NCBI RefSeq assembly: GCF_049445795.1
Contig: NZ_JBMSDT010000006.1
Span: 186,001-250,000 of the forward strand
Length of the DNA: 64,000 nucleotides
Source of the DNA: Larkinella sp049445795
Lineage (GTDB): Bacteria > Bacteroidota > Bacteroidia > Cytophagales > Spirosomataceae
Direction of reading: 5' to 3'
Positions 62,029-64,000 of this stretch are shown piece after piece (within the stretch, counting starts at the first letter, position 1; each line of letters begins with the position of its first letter). The position numbers and the translations under genes were made by a program. The notes under the pieces were generated by a model. That model made no database searches. It saw only the letters and a program-made list of their open reading frames with translations, and had not been told where the DNA came from.

Positions 62029-64000
62029 GTGAATACCTTCAGCGGTTATCCAAACGGTTTTGCGTATTTTCCCTTCCTGCGAACAGGTTGGCTGACCGGC
62101 TTTTGGCTGCTGCTGGCGGCTTCAGTTGCAATGGCTCAGGAAATTAAGATTCCCGTTCCGAATACGAAGACCGATTCACTCAGCCGGTCTGATTCGCTGG
62201 CGAAAGTCAGCCGGGACAGTGCGCTCGCCATTCGCGACAGCGTTTTTTACACGAGCCTGAAAAGGAAGATGTACAAGCGCAAAATCACGCGCGAACTCCA
62301 CCGGCTGCTTTTTCACGACATGTACAACAGCCGGCAAAAAACCGGTACGGTGAATGAAGACGTCAACGAAATTGAAGCCAATCCTTTTGCCGCTTATCGG
62401 GGACGAATTATCAACAAAATTTTTATTCGGCGGCTGAAGGTGTTTGGCCCGAGCGTGTACGATACGCTCCGCCAGCCCCGGAGCTGGCTGGAACGAACGG
62501 GTAGCCAACTTCATGCCGATACGCGCGAGGGCGTCATCCGCCGGTCGTTTCTGCTCTTTGAAGAAGGCGATCGGGTCAGCCCGGATACACTGCGCGACAA
62601 CGAGCGGCTGCTCCGTACCTCCAATGTGTTTCATGATGCCCGGATTATCGTGGTGCCGCACAACGGCAGCCGGGGCTTTGTCGATGTGTACGTAATTACG
62701 CAGGATGTCTGGTCACTGATTCCGTCGGGGAGCGTTGGCGGATTCAACCGATTCGACCTGCGGCTCGACCAGCGAAACTTCCGGGGGCTGGCCCATACGT
62801 TCTCGAATCAGGTGCTGTACAATGCCGACGACCCCTTTCAAAAACTCGAATACCGGGGCCGATATGTGATTCCGTACATCGGGAAAACGTTTTTTACGGG
62901 CCAGGCCGACCTGGTCGAAACCCGCGATCTGAAACAGTATGCATTGCGGTTTTACCGACCCTTTCTGACGCCCGATACCCGCTGGGCCGGTTCGGTGGAG
63001 CTCAGCCACAACCGGTTTCCCCGCTACCGGGTTTTTTCGGAAGAGGCCGATAGTGTGCAGTTTACCAAACTAAGCTACAACTATTACGATATGTGGGCCG
63101 GTTATTCGTTCAAACCGTTCTTTAGTTTTCTGGGTGAAGGTGATGACCGGACGCGGCTGGTCGTGGCGGCCCGGTTTACGCGGCTGGCCTTCACGACCCG
63201 GCCGGAAGTACGGTCCGATACGAATCAGTTGTTTCAGAACACGAACGCGACCCTGTTCAGCATCGGTTTGTCGCGCCGACGTTACGTGCGTGATGTCCTC
63301 ATTTATGGTTTCGGACGAACGGAAGACGTGCCGTATGGAAGCCTGGCGGCTATTATAATGGGACACGACAATGCCGAACTGGGCCAGCGGAAATACCTGG
63401 GATTCAGCTATTCCAAAGCACACTACCTCGAATCGTTCGGGTACCTTTACGGGGCCTTGAACATCGGAAGCTACCTGCGAAACAATCAGGGAATCGAGCA
63501 GGGTGTTCTGACACTGGAATCCAGTTATTTCACGCCTTTGCGAACCACTAGCTGGGGAAACTGGCGGCACTTTATTAATTTTCGGTATACGATGGGCTCG
63601 CAACGGTTTAACAATGAGTTTGTTACGCTGAGCGGCCGCGACCGGCTGGGCATCAACAACGACCGGCTGCGCGGCACGAAACTGCTCTTGACCAACATCG
63701 AAAATATTTTATTCTCCCGGTTGAACATTGTCGGTTTTCGGGTTGCTATCGTCACCTTTGCGAACCTCGGCCTGGTTACTTACCAAACCCGTCGGCTTTT
63801 CCAGGGACCGCTCTACCAAGGATACGGCGTGGCGTTTCGGTTGCGGAATGAGAATCTCACTTTCAATAGTTTTCAGATCCGGATCGCCTGGTATCCGAAC
63901 ATTCCGGGCAACTCACAACCTTTCCGACCTGCTTTTGAGGGCGTCCCAACGGCCCGCTTCCGCGACTTCGCCACGTCGGCTCCTGAAATAATTCCGTTCC
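62029..64000 (+). CDS. Omp85/BamA-like outer-membrane protein, 3' truncated
   Basis: The frame stays open from GTG at 62029 to the window edge (657 codons). A signal peptide ends near AMAQ-E (about residue 37). A POTRA-like segment (NERLLRTSNVFHDARIIVV, about 195-212) is followed by long amphipathic beta-strands, as in BamA/D15-type surface antigens. Members insert or export outer-membrane proteins or lipids. The GTG lies one base after the acetyltransferase stop. The C-terminal barrel end is outside the window, so the family call is moderate. Confidence 0.7.
   Translation, partial: MNTFSGYPNGFAYFPFLRTGWLTGFWLLLAASVAMAQEIKIPVPNTKTDSLSRSDSLAKVSRDSALAIRDSVFYTSLKRKMYKRKITRELHRLLFHDMYNSRQKTGTVNEDVNEIEANPFAAYRGRIINKIFIRRLKVFGPSVYDTLRQPRSWLERTGSQLHADTREGVIRRSFLLFEEGDRVSPDTLRDNERLLRTSNVFHDARIIVVPHNGSRGFVDVYVITQDVWSLIPSGSVGGFNRFDLRLDQRNFRGLAHTFSNQVLYNADDPFQKLEYRGRYVIPYIGKTFFTGQADLVETRDLKQYALRFYRPFLTPDTRWAGSVELSHNRFPRYRVFSEEADSVQFTKLSYNYYDMWAGYSFKPFFSFLGEGDDRTRLVVAARFTRLAFTTRPEVRSDTNQLFQNTNATLFSIGLSRRRYVRDVLIYGFGRTEDVPYGSLAAIIMGHDNAELGQRKYLGFSYSKAHYLESFGYLYGALNIGSYLRNNQGIEQGVLTLESSYFTPLRTTSWGNWRHFINFRYTMGSQRFNNEFVTLSGRDRLGINNDRLRGTKLLLTNIENILFSRLNIVGFRVAIVTFANLGLVTYQTRRLFQGPLYQGYGVAFRLRNENLTFNSFQIRIAWYPNIPGNSQPFRPAFEGVPTARFRDFATSAPEIIPF

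Overview
The window looks like a chromosomal segment of a moderately GC-rich member of the Bacteroidota, order Cytophagales (Spirosoma/Larkinella-like). The evidence is a SusC/SusD pair, type IX secretion relatives (a C25 sortase-like protease and a PorE-like OmpA protein), GIN-domain and PspC proteins, DUF5606 and DUF4230 proteins, and several promoters of the Bacteroidetes TAnnTTTG type. I see no phage, insertion sequence, CRISPR array, tRNA or rRNA. Most genes are housekeeping genes or typical of the phylum. Both edges cut a gene: a nucleotide-sugar dehydrogenase on the left and an Omp85/BamA-like outer-membrane protein on the right.

Layout. 1-4 kb: nucleotide-sugar dehydrogenase, NarL-type regulator, thioredoxin-like lipoprotein, engB, DUF5606. 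4-8.5 kb: a divergent cluster that pairs an FAD oxidoreductase and a phosphonatase-like hydrolase with ethanolamine ammonia-lyase (eutBC); both branches plausibly deliver a small aldehyde. 8.5-15 kb: DUF4230 protein, hemA, histidine kinase, lipoprotein, LuxE-like protein, sigma-54 regulator without its DNA-binding domain. 15-22.8 kb: SusC/SusD, pdhB, cytochrome P450. 22.9-32 kb: purH-plsC-gatC, folK with an AAA ATPase, a TspO-like protein, a PorE-like protein, a flippase. 32-40 kb: lipoprotein, aldonolactone-oxidase-like flavoprotein, MlaFE ABC transporter, SDR, ROK kinase, an AT-rich islet with two unknown genes, murB. 40-50 kb: SPOR lipoprotein, gmd, HtrA protease, rnc-fabF-acpP, kdsA, kduI, PhyH dioxygenase. 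50-64 kb: PadR/PspC/GIN operon, PorU2-like protease, deacetylase, thiamine pyrophosphokinase, deaminase, mobA-moaC, maf, acetyltransferase, Omp85-like protein.

The most unusual feature lies between the genes. At least ten intergenic spaces hold long imperfect hairpins whose arms are built from degenerate tandem units of fixed period: 7 nt in eight of them and 10 nt in two. At least two more hairpins have roughly 9-nt spacing. Most word types occur in at least two distant copies within this window. The hairpins often abut or overlap stop codons and sit between co-directional genes; one lies in the presumed purH leader. A separate REP-like palindrome occurs twice. These paired families of periodic hairpins are the best candidate here for an undescribed system. 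Their function is unknown and I make no firm claim about it.
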